From: a virus
Direction: 5' to 3' (one strand)
IMG/VR virus record: IMGVR_UViG_3300048583_000034
Coordinates: 35,181-99,180 of that record
DNA length: 64,000 bases
Every line of letters starts with the position of its first letter. Position 1 is the stretch's first letter. The notes under the pieces were generated by a model, which saw nothing but the letters and a program-made list of their open reading frames with translations, was not told the origin of the DNA and did not search any database. Positions 38,620 to 47,556 of the stretch are shown one piece after another. A program made the translations under genes and the position numbers.

Positions 38620-39429
38620 TTAACGAAGACTTACCATGGTGTCATAAATCTCAATGACCTTGGCATGAGGAATAACCTGACAACCCACTACAACATCAGT
38701 AGATGTGATTCTCGAATTATAACCAGCAATATATCCAATAGGTTCATCAGGTTCAACACTCTTATTTTGGGTGTCAGTGGCATAAGCTTCGATTTCTGCC
38801 AAGTCTTTTGAGAAATGATACTCCTTCTCATCATAAGAATTAGGAGAGTAAGTATCATTTGCTCCGACATACATACTATCAGAGTAAATTAGAACGCTAC
38901 GATAGTCTTTCTCATCCCAAGCAGCAATCCACTTTTCAACGGTGTCGTTATATCTATTGAGATATCCGAGTGAGCTTAGGACATAGATAAGTGCCTTTCG
39001 TTCAATAGAACTATTAATAGTGATATTCATGCGGAAATCGCGTTTTTTAACGGATTTCCTTGAAAGAATTTTATCACGAAGACCCGAGATAGTCTCAAAG
39101 GAGATATCAGCACCATTAATATAAAGCGTGTCACGATTGACTTCTGCCTTATAATCACCAACATTAATTGGTTTGGTTTTAAACAATGCTTGAAGAAACT
39201 CTGATAGATCTTTGGAGAAGATATATTCTCGATCAGTATAATATATGTTGGGGCCAGTATTACCGGCCAACCTCATATTGTCTTTGACGACAGTATTATC
39301 ATAACCATGATATATTGCATGGGCTTCTTGATATGTCTCTACTTCATGATACGTATATCCGAGAGAATATAGTAGAGCCATTAGAGCTTTATGCTCTGTT
39401 TTAGTATGTGTTGTGATGTTTAGTCTCAT
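38620..39429 (-). CDS. Internally duplicated protein, 269 aa
   Basis: Two tandem modules of about 130 residues. Each begins with MRLNITTHTKTEHKALMALL or MNITINSSIERKALIYVL, then SLGY, a YVGAN/RLAGN segment, EYxFSKDL, and ends with TLYINGADISFETI or VVVGCQVIPHAKVIEIYD. It is a paralogue of the next protein upstream. Function unknown. Confidence 0.7.
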   Translation of the reverse strand: MRLNITTHTKTEHKALMALLYSLGYTYHEVETYQEAHAIYHGYDNTVVKDNMRLAGNTGPNIYYTDREYIFSKDLSEFLQALFKTKPINVGDYKAEVNRDTLYINGADISFETISGLRDKILSRKSVKKRDFRMNITINSSIERKALIYVLSSLGYLNRYNDTVEKWIAAWDEKDYRSVLIYSDSMYVGANDTYSPNSYDEKEYHFSKDLAEIEAYATDTQNKSVEPDEPIGYIAGYNSRITSTDVVVGCQVIPHAKVIEIYDTMVSLR

Positions 39430-39430
39430 A

Positions 39431-40237
39431 TTATTGTGCTTGAAGTTTAATCATTGCGGTATAAGCCTCTTCGACCTTATCATATGTGATATATTGGCAA
39501 CCAACTCGAACAGTATCTTTACGAATCTCGACATCAAATCCTGCGATATCTTCGACTTTGCTCTTTTTAGATGAGCCTCCAGTAAGAAGAGGATAAAGTT
39601 CATCCATATCACGGGAGAATACATATTCGGTTCTACCAGTATACTCTCTGTATGAATAATTAGCACCGAAACTTTTCACATCACCATATACGACAATACT
39701 TTTATAATTTTCCTTGGAGCAATCATCACACCATTCTGCAATGGTTCCAAAATAACTATTGTAGCCAAATGAACTCAGAGCATGAATTAGAAATCTTCGT
39801 TCTGCATCATTATTCACGGTAATATGAAGCTGATCAAATGATTCTGGTTTGAAGGTAATGATATCATAAATTTCTTTGACTCGATCAAATGGAACAGTGA
39901 CACCGGGTCCACCGATAAAGAGTTCATCGGCAAAGACTTCAGCAGAATAATCGCCAAAACCAGAGACCAATACCGAAGGTTTTTCTGTCAGAAACTCCAC
40001 GAGTTCACCAATAGAAATATCTGAAATTGTAAAACTATTATGTACATACTTAGAATGGCTAGTGTAGTTAGCGCCAATGACTTTATCATCATAAATAATT
40101 ATATATGGATATTCCTTGAGAGCACCCACACACTTATCAAGTGTCAAGTTATCTTTTTTATACCCAAAAGAGTATAGGAGTGAAATAATTGCCCTTTGTT
40201 CTTCAGGGGACTTTGTTAGGAATTGTGCTTCTTTCAT
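39431..40237 (-). CDS. Internally duplicated protein, 268 aa, paralogue of 38620
   Basis: Same two-module build: LLYSFGY, VIGANYTS, then LFIGGPGVTVPFDRVKEIYD; and again LSSFGYNS, SFGANYS, EYVFSRDM, RVGCQYITYDKVEEAY. The ATG at 40237 is six bases after TATAAT of a class A promoter, excluding the longer frame. Function unknown. Confidence 0.72.
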   Translation of the reverse strand: MKEAQFLTKSPEEQRAIISLLYSFGYKKDNLTLDKCVGALKEYPYIIIYDDKVIGANYTSHSKYVHNSFTISDISIGELVEFLTEKPSVLVSGFGDYSAEVFADELFIGGPGVTVPFDRVKEIYDIITFKPESFDQLHITVNNDAERRFLIHALSSFGYNSYFGTIAEWCDDCSKENYKSIVVYGDVKSFGANYSYREYTGRTEYVFSRDMDELYPLLTGGSSKKSKVEDIAGFDVEIRKDTVRVGCQYITYDKVEEAYTAMIKLQAQ

Positions 40238-40251
40238 ATGATTATTATAGT

Positions 40252-40590
40252 TTAGTGTTTTATTAGGTCTGTCCAAATTTCTTGGACTCTTGTAATTAGT
40301 CTTGTTTCCCAATTAGGGACTCTATTGATTCTTTTTGATTTGATTACTCCCCTGTTTGTATTGGTGTTGATAACGGCGACACGAATAGCATCTTTACCGC
40401 ACCCAGCAGAGACTCCATTGTTCTTATTAAGCGAGGAGTAAACCATCAGCTTAATATATGGGCGAGACTTGAGACACTTGGTATAAACGATCTCAGAATG
40501 ATGACCGGAGTATTCTTTAACCCAATTCTTTTCAGGCTTAAAGATAGCATCCATTTCCAACTCAGTGATTGTGCAATAGTGAGCAGTCAT
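40252..40590 (-). CDS. Hypothetical protein, 112 aa
   Basis: Class A start TAAACT, six bases. GVSAGCGKDAIRVAVINTNT and WETRLITRVQEIW are typical of a phage protein type with unknown role. Its TAG stop lies in the next promoter box. Confidence 0.7.
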   Translation of the reverse strand: MTAHYCTITELEMDAIFKPEKNWVKEYSGHHSEIVYTKCLKSRPYIKLMVYSSLNKNNGVSAGCGKDAIRVAVINTNTNRGVIKSKRINRVPNWETRLITRVQEIWTDLIKH

Positions 40591-40615
40591 GTATAGAGTT
40601 TACGTTAGTGTTTAA

Positions 40616-40915
40616 TCAGCGCATCCACTCCAAGTCCTCATCATATACATTATCACTACCTGATTCTTTTCCCCAGAATGAAATATAATAATCTTCATTC
40701 CTCACAGGATTTCTACCAAGAAGTTTTGTCATTTTATCTTCAGAGATCTGAAACAACCACCCCCATGATCGATTATACTCCCAATCATCATGTTCGTTGA
40801 CTACCTTTTTAGATTGTTTATCGTAACAAATATATTTGATCCCACTATCAGAACAACATCCATCACCACAACTCCAACGATGAAGAGTTATATCTATATT
40901 GAATCTATGTCCCAT
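40616..40915 (-). CDS. Hypothetical protein, 99 aa
   Basis: Follows the membrane gene by one base. CGDGCCSDSG is a cysteine cluster; the C-terminus is acidic. No family recognised. Confidence 0.65.
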   Translation of the reverse strand: MGHRFNIDITLHRWSCGDGCCSDSGIKYICYDKQSKKVVNEHDDWEYNRSWGWLFQISEDKMTKLLGRNPVRNEDYYISFWGKESGSDNVYDEDLEWMR

Positions 40916-40916
40916 G

Positions 40917-41261
40917 TTAGTTTTTCTTAACGTCTTTCAATCCAAGAATAAAAAAGAATGCTCCAGCGATACGTATAGCGATCTTAGGAAATCCTTCAAG
41001 AGTAATGAAATCGGGTATGATGGTTAGAACACCAGACCTGATAGCGAATGAATAGAGAATCAATCCCCAAATCATTCCAATAACATATCCAAATCCACTC
41101 CTACTATATCCAATAATAAGATACGCTCCCATCAGACCAGACATGAATCTTAAACCAGTCCCAATTCCCCAGCCGCTAAAATCCAAAAAGCAACCAAAAG
41201 ATAAAAGAAGAAGTCCAATAAAGATTCGTAGTCCACCGAAAAGATTTGTTATATTATTCAT
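40917..41261 (-). CDS. Membrane protein, 114 aa
   Basis: Three to four hydrophobic segments and a KDVKKN end. Its ATG lies in the T tract of the upstream terminator, so it is expressed only by read-through or another start. Confidence 0.65.
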   Translation of the reverse strand: MNNITNLFGGLRIFIGLLLLSFGCFLDFSGWGIGTGLRFMSGLMGAYLIIGYSRSGFGYVIGMIWGLILYSFAIRSGVLTIIPDFITLEGFPKIAIRIAGAFFFILGLKDVKKN

Positions 41262-41346
41262 AAAAAGAGAAAGCTATCGTTGGGTTGTTCTATGAAAAAA
41301 ATACAAACAATTAGAAGCCACTCAGCTTCAACCCAACGATAGCTTG
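41262..41346 (-). terminator. Strong terminator or attenuator
   Basis: A 17-bp perfect stem (41272-41288 with 41330-41346) with an inner GAAGC/GCTTC hairpin, followed by TCTCTTTTTAT on the minus strand. It lies between an apparently well-expressed gene and a membrane gene. Confidence 0.8.
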
Positions 41347-41352
41347 GAATTA

Positions 41353-41760
41353 TCAGACTCCCGAAACAACCAGAGTTTCTGGCTCATCTGCTTCAGTAGT
41401 CTCGACAGAAGGAGCAGCAGCTTCAGCCAACTTCTTTTGAAGATTAGCAAGTTGACGCTCCAGTTTGCGTTGAGCCTTTTGTTCAGGAGTAAGTTCAACC
41501 TTCTCAACCTTTTCTTTCACAACCTTTTCAGGCTTGGCGAGACCAAGACCTTTGACAACGACTGCAAAGGTATCAACCTCGACAGGATTGCCATCATCAT
41601 CAGCGGTAACGCCTTGGCGACCATTGGTTGCAACTTCCAAGAGAAGTTCAATCACACTCTTGTCAGAGAGATTGAATTCTTCCTTCAGAGATTGAAGAGT
41701 TTCCTTTTGTTTCTCGCTGACATTGACAACGAACTGCTTTGTTTTAGTTTTAGTTTCCAT
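41353..41760 (-). CDS. Hypothetical protein, 135 aa, paralogue of 22289 gene
   Basis: KTKQFVVNVSEKQKETLQSL, ELLLEVATNG and DDDGNPVEVDTFAVVVKG match the 168-aa protein at 22289. The C-terminal half is a Lys/Glu coiled coil. A class A promoter lies eight bases upstream and a strong terminator directly follows. Function unknown; possibly an abundant DNA- or host-protein-binding factor. Confidence 0.72.
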   Translation of the reverse strand: METKTKTKQFVVNVSEKQKETLQSLKEEFNLSDKSVIELLLEVATNGRQGVTADDDGNPVEVDTFAVVVKGLGLAKPEKVVKEKVEKVELTPEQKAQRKLERQLANLQKKLAEAAAPSVETTEADEPETLVVSGV

Positions 41761-41790
41761 ACTCGTTCAGTATATTCTAGTGTTTTATGA

Positions 41791-41985
41791 TTAACGATTC
41801 ACAAAAGCTGCAATGATAAGAGCGACCACAATAATTAAGATCACAAGCAAAAAGCTAATCCAGAGAGGAGAAAGAACCCACAACCAAGACCATGTAATGA
41901 ATCCGGTAAGTTTGAGTCCGATAAATAGGACAGTTAGGAGACCAGCAAATCCGATCCCGCCACTTGATGATGTATTGTTTGACAT
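41791..41985 (-). CDS. Membrane protein, 64 aa
   Basis: Two transmembrane helices after a Ser/Gly N-terminus. Part of a three-gene unit. Confidence 0.6.
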   Translation of the reverse strand: MSNNTSSSGGIGFAGLLTVLFIGLKLTGFITWSWLWVLSPLWISFLLVILIIVVALIIAAFVNR

Positions 41986-41991
41986 AATATT

Positions 41992-42177
41992 TTAGTTTAG
42001 AAAAAATGCAAATGCTTCTTTGATGATTGAAATTGATACTTGATGTGTGATCATCCACCACAACCATGAAATGGGCCAGAAAATCCAATTCATGATCGAC
42101 CAGAAAAGACTTCCGTGGATTCCATATCCGATGATTGCTGTGAGCAGCCCGATTAGTGTGTATAGTAGGTTTCGCAT
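41992..42177 (-). CDS. Membrane protein, 61 aa
   Basis: Two hydrophobic segments with many Trp (WSIMNWIFWPISWLWWM). It lies between a 172-aa gene and another small membrane gene. Confidence 0.6.
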   Translation of the reverse strand: MRNLLYTLIGLLTAIIGYGIHGSLFWSIMNWIFWPISWLWWMITHQVSISIIKEAFAFFLN

Positions 42178-42180
42178 AAA

Positions 42181-42699
42181 TTAATAAGTTTCAGACCAAG
42201 TCTCGCCAGCAATATCCGATAAAATATAATCAGCTTCTTGAAATTGTTGGAATCTATTTCCCATGTAAATTCCAACGGCATCATTTATGGCACCGAATAA
42301 ACTTTTATGGGTGGAGTGTGTATTGTAATCTAGTGAAGGTGGTTCCCAATAAGAACCAGAATCATATGTTTCATAACCAACCTCGAATTGTCCATCCGCT
42401 GTCTCGAAAATGATAACACCGTCCAAAATCAGAGTATAAAGACTGTCATAAGACCCCAAGGAATCATCGACCTTATTGAATTGATCCTCGATATTCATAC
42501 CTTTAAGAAATTCATTGTACGAATCTTTGAGACTATCGAAATATCGAACCCTACTAATGATGGAACGAATTTCAAATTCGTCTTCCGTTCCATAATTAGG
42601 TTGCGCCATATGCCAATCCCTTTCAGGAGTTTTGACAAACAGTGCCTCCCAAGATGAATCATCATCTTCGAATCGTTCAACCATGAACTCAATTTCCAT
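42181..42699 (-). CDS. Acidic protein, 172 aa
   Basis: The ATG at 42699 is six bases after TACAAT of a class A promoter. Many Asp, Glu, Tyr and Phe. No family recognised. Confidence 0.7.
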   Translation of the reverse strand: MEIEFMVERFEDDDSSWEALFVKTPERDWHMAQPNYGTEDEFEIRSIISRVRYFDSLKDSYNEFLKGMNIEDQFNKVDDSLGSYDSLYTLILDGVIIFETADGQFEVGYETYDSGSYWEPPSLDYNTHSTHKSLFGAINDAVGIYMGNRFQQFQEADYILSDIAGETWSETY

Positions 42700-42796
42700 G
42701 TTTAGATTGTATCCTAGTGTTTTATTGTGTGGGCAATTATTTGTGGATATACTCAAAAATCCACAAATAATTCAACGTAATTTATTAAATAATAAT

Positions 42797-43558
42797 ATGA
42801 CTGAATTGGAAAAATGTATCGAGGCAGAATCAAACTATCAAAGAACCTATTCCAAACCTAGGGGAAAACAATCTTTGGTAAAATTATTGAAGAATGGTAG
42901 TTATATTTTGCCAGAAAAGGAAGAGACTATTATTGCTTATATGATCAACAATAAAGATGTGGATTATCCACATTTAGTTGATATGTTTAATATCCCTAGG
43001 CCAATTTTAGAAAGATTGAGAGCGAAGAATAATCTACCACCTATCAAAAAGAAAAATGTCGAGAGTTTTCAAAAAATATTGTTATTAGAATCTAAAAGAA
43101 AATGTCCAAGTTGTCAGCATATAAAACCACTGAGCGAATGGTATACGAATAATCCAAGTAGGTGCATAGAATGTGAAAAGCTTAGAGGCCCCATTAAACT
43201 TTTAACTAAGCAAAAGAAGAACAATTCTTCTCTGGAAAATTATTTAAATAATAAATTAGTAGAGTGTAAACAGAGGAAAAAACTTCCCACATGCGCTCTG
43301 ACCTTAGAAGATTTATTGTGCCAATACTCTAAACAAAAAGGTTTATGTTACTATAGCGGGAGGGTAATGGAATTAGCATTAAAAACGGATACCGTCAACT
43401 CTCTATCTATCGATAGAATCGATTCTAGAATAGGATACAATAGAGACAACATCGTATTGTGTTGCTCTATTGTAAACTTTATGAAACAAGAATATCCAGT
43501 AGAACTCTTCTTGAAGATGTGTAACGAAATCAGCCTTCTACATCCTCTGGAATGTTGA
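42797..43558 (+). CDS. HNH-type homing endonuclease
   Basis: A 253-residue protein. CPSCQHIK and CIECEKL zinc pairs; nuclease core GLCYYSGRVM, SIDRIDSRIGYNRDN and IVLCCSIVNFMKQ. TAAATA is five bases before the ATG. The 3' end overlaps a convergent gene by 29 nt. Confidence 0.82.
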   Translation: MTELEKCIEAESNYQRTYSKPRGKQSLVKLLKNGSYILPEKEETIIAYMINNKDVDYPHLVDMFNIPRPILERLRAKNNLPPIKKKNVESFQKILLLESKRKCPSCQHIKPLSEWYTNNPSRCIECEKLRGPIKLLTKQKKNNSSLENYLNNKLVECKQRKKLPTCALTLEDLLCQYSKQKGLCYYSGRVMELALKTDTVNSLSIDRIDSRIGYNRDNIVLCCSIVNFMKQEYPVELFLKMCNEISLLHPLEC

Positions 43559-44054
43559 GAATGTTATCTGCTTTAATTGTGAAACATGCTGGTCGATCTT
43601 CATCCGAAGGATCGAGAAGCTTTTTAGCTTCTGCGGGAGTCAAATACTTGGCAAATTCTGCTTTATCTACAAGTTCACCATCTACAAAGAAAACAGATTT
43701 TGGAATATGATTTGCTGCCCCACTTGGGTAAAGTCTGAGATAATCTTGATCTTTATGAGTAATAATGTAGGGGAACATACTGTTCCCAGATTCATCAAGT
43801 TTCCAAGTTCCCCAAGGGAGTTCTTGAACTTCTCCGCGAGTTCCATCAGCAATACCTTTCTTGACAGAAGAAAGATTGGTATAATTCACACCAGCTTGAA
43901 CAACAGCAACCGTGTGTTTTTCGAGCACAGTATTCTTATGCGCTGCCGCTGGCTTAGGATTGGATTTCCAAGCAGCCTTAACGAATTGTCCCTTACTGGA
44001 CAAAAGTTTGTTTTTGATAACGTCCGCTGAAAGCGCGATAGATGTAGTAGTCAT
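43530..44054 (-). CDS. Hypothetical phage protein, 174 aa
   Basis: Class A start CATAAT, six bases. LPWGTWKLDESGNSMFPYII followed by YLRLYPSG resembles phage proteins seen near replication genes; function unknown. Confidence 0.7.
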   Translation of the reverse strand: MTTTSIALSADVIKNKLLSSKGQFVKAAWKSNPKPAAAHKNTVLEKHTVAVVQAGVNYTNLSSVKKGIADGTRGEVQELPWGTWKLDESGNSMFPYIITHKDQDYLRLYPSGAANHIPKSVFFVDGELVDKAEFAKYLTPAEAKKLLDPSDEDRPACFTIKADNILNIPEDVEG

Positions 44055-44079
44055 GAGTAGATTATGTTCTAGTGTTTTA

Positions 44080-44295
44080 TTAATAGTATTGCTTTACGAG
44101 AGGATGCATTTCATTCGGGAAGTGATAAGTCTTACCTTCCCATCCACGAATTTTATCACCATCTCCATTATAGAAGTGTCCAATCTTTCCATTGGTGGAT
44201 GATAAGATCATTGAGGTTGTCATCTTAGCGGACTTGATTTGATCATCATAGTTTCTAAGAGTGAGCTTGTAGAATTGTCGGGTTAGCCATTTCAT
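44080..44295 (-). CDS. Hypothetical protein, 71 aa
   Basis: Class A start TATCAT, six bases. Basic N-terminus. No family recognised. Confidence 0.68.
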   Translation of the reverse strand: MKWLTRQFYKLTLRNYDDQIKSAKMTTSMILSSTNGKIGHFYNGDGDKIRGWEGKTYHFPNEMHPLVKQYY

Positions 44296-44316
44296 ATCGT
44301 TATGATACTTTAGTGT

Positions 44317-44565
44317 TTAAAGAAGATGTTTTCCACTGATATCCATCACTTTGTCAGAGAACAAAATCGTCTGAGCGGCAATTAGAATTATATTGTTATG
44401 AATTTTATCAGGACTAATCATTTGTTGGACCACGATACCATTTTCTACTCTATGAGTAGACAACCCATCAATGACAACCATATCATCAATCACTCGATGA
44501 TATACACCATGAAGTAGAGAGACATCCTCAGTAATTGGTTCGATGTATCTATGAATCTTGATCAT
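44317..44565 (-). CDS. Hypothetical protein, 82 aa
   Basis: The start at 44565 (MIKIHRYIEPITEDVSLLHG) overlaps the upstream stop by 17 nt; a longer in-frame start at 44607 is possible. No family recognised. Confidence 0.6.
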   Translation of the reverse strand: MIKIHRYIEPITEDVSLLHGVYHRVIDDMVVIDGLSTHRVENGIVVQQMISPDKIHNNIILIAAQTILFSDKVMDISGKHLL

Positions 44566-44776
44566 ATAAAGTTGGTTGAGGTTTCTGAAAAGTTTCGAAT
44601 CTTTCAAACATTACAATATTTCCACAATTAGCACACCTACATTTCGAGTAACCGTAGTAACAATAGTCATCTGACCTTGTCTCATATTCCCGGAGAGCAC
44701 AAAAGTTATCAGGCATCAGGATAAGTATTTCATGTTTACAAAAGTAAGCGCGAATTCTTCCGAAGAACCTTTTCAT
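44549..44776 (-). CDS. Zinc-finger-like protein, 75 aa
   Basis: Class A start TATACT, six bases. CRCANCGNIVMFERF is half of a zinc ribbon, with upstream Cys and His (YFCKHEIL) as possible other ligands. Confidence 0.68.
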   Translation of the reverse strand: MKRFFGRIRAYFCKHEILILMPDNFCALREYETRSDDYCYYGYSKCRCANCGNIVMFERFETFQKPQPTLYDQDS

Positions 44777-44798
44777 GTATTAAGTATAACCTAGTGTT

Positions 44799-45494
44799 TT
44801 ATAGTTCAATAACAAACCCACTAGTATCTTTTTTTCCTTTGGTTCCTTTGGCAATGAGTCCAATAATAACACCATTAGGATTCAAAAATCTGAGATCATT
44901 AGAGTCACCTTCTACGACCTCCTTACCCATATATTTTTTAGGGATACGATCCTTAAATACCATAGCTACCGATCCACCCATCCCCATAACAATTTCACAA
45001 GCATCTTGATTTGTCTCGGAACGAGAGAATGTGAGGTGATAGTTCTTAGGCATTTCACCCATTAGAAACTTGATCATCCTTTTAAGATTCTTCCCGTAAT
45101 CATAGAATTGAACATCAGGAAACATTTCCATAATGTTCTTACCATCAATCTTAATATTCTCCCAAGGGATATCAGAGGTAAGATTCAAACGAAAGCAAGG
45201 GATAAGACCATTCTTTCGAGTTCTACGAATAGCAGTTTCAACTTCACCGATTAGGGTTTGAAGGAAAGCTTTGTTATTGGAAGTGAAGAGTTGGGTCTTA
45301 CGAATCCGAGCTTGTTGAACAAATGGGTAGCTTCCAAAGCCCGCCCCGAATAAACAAGCCTTTGCACATCCTTCAGATGCATCAGGACACATATTTTTTC
45401 CTGATAACGTATGAGGTGCGAGATGAATCCCAAACGTGCGATAGCCCAGAGATAGGGACTTTTCTAATTTTGTATTTGTGGTAAGCAGCGACAT
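44799..45494 (-). CDS. Conserved phage protein with Cys motif, 231 aa
   Basis: GIHLAPHTLSGKNMCPDASE, GCAKACL, ARIRKTQLF, RLNLTSDIPWE, VQFYDYGK, YHLTFSRSE and SGFVIEL form a pattern found in many phages. The C-x-ASxGC-x3-C arrangement hints at a metal or Fe-S site; function unknown. Class A start TATATT, six bases. Confidence 0.8.
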   Translation of the reverse strand: MSLLTTNTKLEKSLSLGYRTFGIHLAPHTLSGKNMCPDASEGCAKACLFGAGFGSYPFVQQARIRKTQLFTSNNKAFLQTLIGEVETAIRRTRKNGLIPCFRLNLTSDIPWENIKIDGKNIMEMFPDVQFYDYGKNLKRMIKFLMGEMPKNYHLTFSRSETNQDACEIVMGMGGSVAMVFKDRIPKKYMGKEVVEGDSNDLRFLNPNGVIIGLIAKGTKGKKDTSGFVIEL

Positions 45495-45555
45495 GCCATG
45501 AATATATTTTAGTGTTTTATCGAAAAGTTTGTCTTTATTCTACTAAATAAGAATA

Positions 45556-46185
45556 ATGATCAAACAATCTAAACCAAGGAAAATTTTTTCGGAAGAAATG
45601 AAATTAGAAATAATGGAGTTTGAAAAGAATAATACTATTTCGGATACCTGTAAAAAATTTGACGTATCTAAATACACCATCAATAAATGGAAAGGATGGG
45701 TCAGGAAAAACGCTTCCGAGTCTAATAAGAGATGGTATTCCAATAACGGCAAAGAGTATTATTCAGATCCACTCAATAAACAAAAGCATTTAGAGAGTAG
45801 TAGAAAACGTAGGAAAAATTTTCCAACCGAAGGGAAAGAAAGAAGTAAGATTTATAATAGTAAATGCAGATTTAAAAAATTGGCAGGATATGCCAATAGA
45901 ACTTTTATTAGAAAAAATAAACAGGATTTTTATGTTATAACTGCTGGAGATCTTTGGAAGATCGCAAAGAAACAAAGATTGATATGTCCTTTAACAGGAA
46001 TAAGATTGAATGCGTCTAATATGTCAGTGGATCATATTATTCCAATAAGCAAAGGAGGAACCAATCATCCATCCAATATTAGATTGGTTCAGAAATGGGT
46101 TAACATAATGTTACAAGATAAAACCGACGAAGAATTTTTCTTAATGTGTCGAACTATCACAACTTATCAAGAAAGTATTTCATAA
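45556..46185 (+). CDS. HNH homing endonuclease with N-terminal HTH
   Basis: A 209-residue protein. Residues 30-50 (ISDTCKKFDVSKYTINKWKG) are a helix-turn-helix. The C-terminus has CPLTGIRLNASNMSVDHIIP and GGTNHPSNIRLVQKWVN, an HNH core. TAAATA is six bases before the ATG. Confidence 0.87.
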   Translation: MIKQSKPRKIFSEEMKLEIMEFEKNNTISDTCKKFDVSKYTINKWKGWVRKNASESNKRWYSNNGKEYYSDPLNKQKHLESSRKRRKNFPTEGKERSKIYNSKCRFKKLAGYANRTFIRKNKQDFYVITAGDLWKIAKKQRLICPLTGIRLNASNMSVDHIIPISKGGTNHPSNIRLVQKWVNIMLQDKTDEEFFLMCRTITTYQESIS

Positions 46186-46204
46186 CTGAAATATATTCTA
46201 GTGT

Positions 46205-46405
46205 TTAATAAGATATCCCGTTCTTATGTAATGAAGCTTTCATTTTATCCAATTCCACTTTAGGAATGAGAACAAGATTCTTCTTGATGATGAAACTTTT
46301 GATAGTGGACATCACTGAGTCTTGTAGAGCATGACCTGACTTATACCACGTATTCTTATTATAGAACTTCTCTCGGAGTTCTTCTATGAATTTATCAGTT
46401 TCCAT
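46205..46405 (-). CDS. Hypothetical protein, 66 aa
   Basis: Class A start TATTCT, six bases. Helical, basic. No family recognised. Confidence 0.68.
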   Translation of the reverse strand: METDKFIEELREKFYNKNTWYKSGHALQDSVMSTIKSFIIKKNLVLIPKVELDKMKASLHKNGISY

Positions 46406-46426
46406 AACAATAGAATACTTTAGTGT

Positions 46427-46633
46427 TTAACCAAACCTTTTCTTGAAGGCGATGAATTGTCTATTCGATTTAAACTTAATATCTAAATCATAAACCTGAA
46501 TAGCTGGGATATAAATGGTATCCATATTATTACACTGATATGGTATCTTATTCCTCCCCAAGTAATAAACTACCTCACATAGCTTAATAACATTACCATG
46601 GGATCTCCATTTTCCTCTTATAGGAAGTTGCAT
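46427..46633 (-). CDS. Hypothetical protein, 68 aa
   Basis: MQLPIRGKWRSHGNVIKLCE start overlaps the upstream stop by 16 nt; a start five codons earlier (46648) is also open. Beta-rich. No family recognised. Confidence 0.6.
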   Translation of the reverse strand: MQLPIRGKWRSHGNVIKLCEVVYYLGRNKIPYQCNNMDTIYIPAIQVYDLDIKFKSNRQFIAFKKRFG

Positions 46634-47076
46634 GTTTGTTTGAAACATTCTGGTTTATCGATTCTAACATACTTAATAGACCCATTGTCATTGTTTTCCA
46701 ACTTGAACCAAGTTTCAGCATCTTCTTGATCGCCCCAACAGACATCATCGATCTCTCCGATGGTTCTTTTCTCGATCAAGAGATACTCATAATAACATTC
46801 GCACAGACCATAAGGAGAATCTTCCTGTTCGATAAGCGCAATTAATTCATCCCTATCCAAGAAACACCCACGATAAGCTTTACCAAGGTTGATTCTGGTT
46901 TCTGGAACGTGAGGATTTTCTTTTCTCCATTTGGTATGGAATTCTTTTCTTTCTTGCCTAGACATTCCTTCCACCAACTTCATGTAGTCCGCTTCATCCT
47001 TTCGCATCTTCTCCCACCCATCAATATGGGACTGTGAGAATGAAATGAGAGCGTATATGTTTTGTGGTGGATTCAT
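46618..47076 (-). CDS. Hypothetical protein, 152 aa
   Basis: Preceded by a class A promoter (TAATAT near 47118) and a 43-nt leader holding two copies of ATCTGACAAA, unlike the usual leaderless layout. Helical N-terminal half, acidic C-terminal half. No family recognised. Confidence 0.65.
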   Translation of the reverse strand: MNPPQNIYALISFSQSHIDGWEKMRKDEADYMKLVEGMSRQERKEFHTKWRKENPHVPETRINLGKAYRGCFLDRDELIALIEQEDSPYGLCECYYEYLLIEKRTIGEIDDVCWGDQEDAETWFKLENNDNGSIKYVRIDKPECFKQTCNFL

Positions 47077-47132
47077 GAATTTGTCAGATTTATAAGTTTG
47101 TCAGATCGATGAAGTTATATTATCCTAGTGTT

Positions 47133-47555
47133 TTAAACATCCCAATCTCTCGGAATCTTAGGATAAACAATAGGCTCACGTTTAGGTGTAATAGCTTCAA
47201 CGATCCTATCCCTGTCCTTCCAATAAATATCTGGACGTTTACAGTATTCGATAATGGCATCAGTCGCCACACCAGAAGAACATCCGCATAAAGTCCCGAC
47301 AACATTTTCCACCCATTCTTCTCGCTCTTTTACTAGATCAACTTCTCCACGCATTCTCTTAACGTGATACTCTTCATTTTCGTCAAAGTCTCTTACCAAT
47401 TCATCGTATTCTTCATCCGACATCAACCCAGCCTTATAGAAAATCTCAGCTATGTTAGAATATGTTAGGAATATTTCTTGATCCTCTAATACATCAGTTG
47501 CACTAGACATATTCCAAATGGAATGCAATAGATAGCTTTTACGATCTTCTTCCAT
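47133..47555 (-). CDS. Acidic helical protein, 140 aa
   Basis: The third gene of a unit starting at 48016 or 48513. Charged helices and a Cys pair (GTLCGCSSGVA). No family recognised. Confidence 0.62.
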   Translation of the reverse strand: MEEDRKSYLLHSIWNMSSATDVLEDQEIFLTYSNIAEIFYKAGLMSDEEYDELVRDFDENEEYHVKRMRGEVDLVKEREEWVENVVGTLCGCSSGVATDAIIEYCKRPDIYWKDRDRIVEAITPKREPIVYPKIPRDWDV

Positions 47556-47556
47556 A

